Positions 63,481 to 64,000 of a DNA stretch of 64,000 nt are shown here, piece by piece. A model generated the notes under the pieces. That model was not told where the DNA came from, did no database searches, and worked only from the letters and a program-made list of their open reading frames with translations. This stretch comes from Shewanella vesiculosa. Its GTDB lineage: Bacteria; Pseudomonadota; Gammaproteobacteria; Enterobacterales; Shewanellaceae. Position numbers and translations under genes: made by a program. The DNA lies in the NCBI RefSeq assembly GCF_021560015.1, contig NZ_CP073588.1:2232001-2296000 (forward strand), given 5' to 3'. Position 1 is the first letter of the stretch. Each line of letters begins with the position of its first letter.

Positions 63481-64000
63481 TTACAGTGTCAAATACCACT
63501 GCTTAATTTGCACAAAGTGATCTTGCTCTGCATGTCGATCCGTCAACATTCCTGCATGATCATAATCCAATAAATTACCCTTTTCTTTGGCGAGCAAGGT
63601 GTACTTTATCTGGCTAAAACCACATTCATCAATCATATCTCGTACATCTGACGGATTGCCTAATACACGATCATTTTTCCCCGCAATAAACCACGCTGGT
63701 GGCCAAACGGCTTTTTCAGCAGCTTGAGCATAATGAAAACTATCATCATGATCAATCCACTCTCCCCTAACCCAATCGATGGTTTGTAATAAGGACGCAC
63801 TGCTCTCGTTATCCATACCAACGCGGAGTCGACTGGCATTAAAATATCCCTGCTTAGCTATGCATAATGGCGCAAAGCGATTCCAAAAAAAATCGACCAT
63901 CAACCATTTCTTAAGTGATTTCACCTTTATGGTCCGTTTAGACCCAAAGGTTAGTAACGAAGCTACACTTGATTGCAAATGAGTATACCGAGCCAAACTG
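63481..64000 (-). CDS. alpha/beta hydrolase, C-terminal part cut by the window edge
   Basis: The frame is open to the edge, so the start and nucleophile Ser lie outside. At least 171 residues are seen. The acid residue fits AWFIAGKNDRVLG and the catalytic His DYDHAGMLTDRHAE; together they give the usual end of a serine alpha/beta hydrolase. A TTG at 63996 is probably an internal Leu codon, not the start. Substrate cannot be judged. Confidence 0.7.
   Translation of the reverse strand, partial: SLARYTHLQSSVASLLTFGSKRTIKVKSLKKWLMVDFFWNRFAPLCIAKQGYFNASRLRVGMDNESSASLLQTIDWVRGEWIDHDDSFHYAQAAEKAVWPPAWFIAGKNDRVLGNPSDVRDMIDECGFSQIKYTLLAKEKGNLLDYDHAGMLTDRHAEQDHFVQIKQWYLTL

Overview
The window is a dense, roughly 42% GC (estimated by eye) stretch of gammaproteobacterial chromosome, very probably Shewanella or a close relative in the Alteromonadales. 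The basis is gene order (alaS, recA, mutS, rpoS, nlpD, pcm, surE, truD, ispF, ispD, ftsB, eno, pyrG, mazG, relA, rlmD, barA), protein lengths and the short spacers. No rRNA, tRNA, CRISPR array, insertion sequence or prophage was seen.

Layout. 1-9900: alaS and recA (minus), mutS (plus), rpoS and nlpD (minus); recA has a perfect LexA box, and the usual neighbours recX and cinA are not recognisable. 9900-22200: a long minus-strand housekeeping block (pcm, surE, truD, ispF, ispD, ftsB, eno, pyrG, mazG, relA, rlmD). 22200-30100 (plus): barA, yjaG, an AEC-type transporter, recN behind two LexA-like boxes and an unknown anchored protein. 30300-37900 (minus): pgpA, thiL, nusB, ribH, ribBA, ribE, ribD, nrdR and glyA, that is riboflavin synthesis with nusB, thiL and nrdR. 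38100-46200 (plus): ettA, an unknown coiled-coil secreted protein, an RND efflux pair and a NYN-domain protein. 46600-50400: a solute-binding protein, a YbgC-like thioesterase, an EAL phosphodiesterase with a degenerate GGDEF domain, and an HDOD protein. 50660-57000: trhP with the ferredoxin yfhL, a PA2778/PA2779-type peptidase and membrane protein pair, and the oxygen-independent ubiquinone genes ubiT (minus) and ubiU-ubiV (plus). 57290-64000: a YjiH-type membrane protein, a small PilZ protein, radA, a large protein with two PilZ domains, and the end of an alpha/beta hydrolase cut by the window edge.

The most striking property is that six conserved genes (pcm, barA, ribBA, glyA, radA, a pilZ gene) each carry one or two indels that break the frame, about ten in all, in short homopolymers or dinucleotide repeats. 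Correcting them restores family-length proteins in every case. Because glyA and the only ribBA seen are among them, and mutS itself reads intact, uncorrected sequence error is the leading explanation; real decay is the alternative.

The least described content is the PA2778/PA2779-type pair, the 794-residue double-PilZ protein, the two unknown proteins at 28909 and 40113, and a hairpin-rich leader in front of the YjiH-type gene. I did not find a clearly new defence or mobile system.
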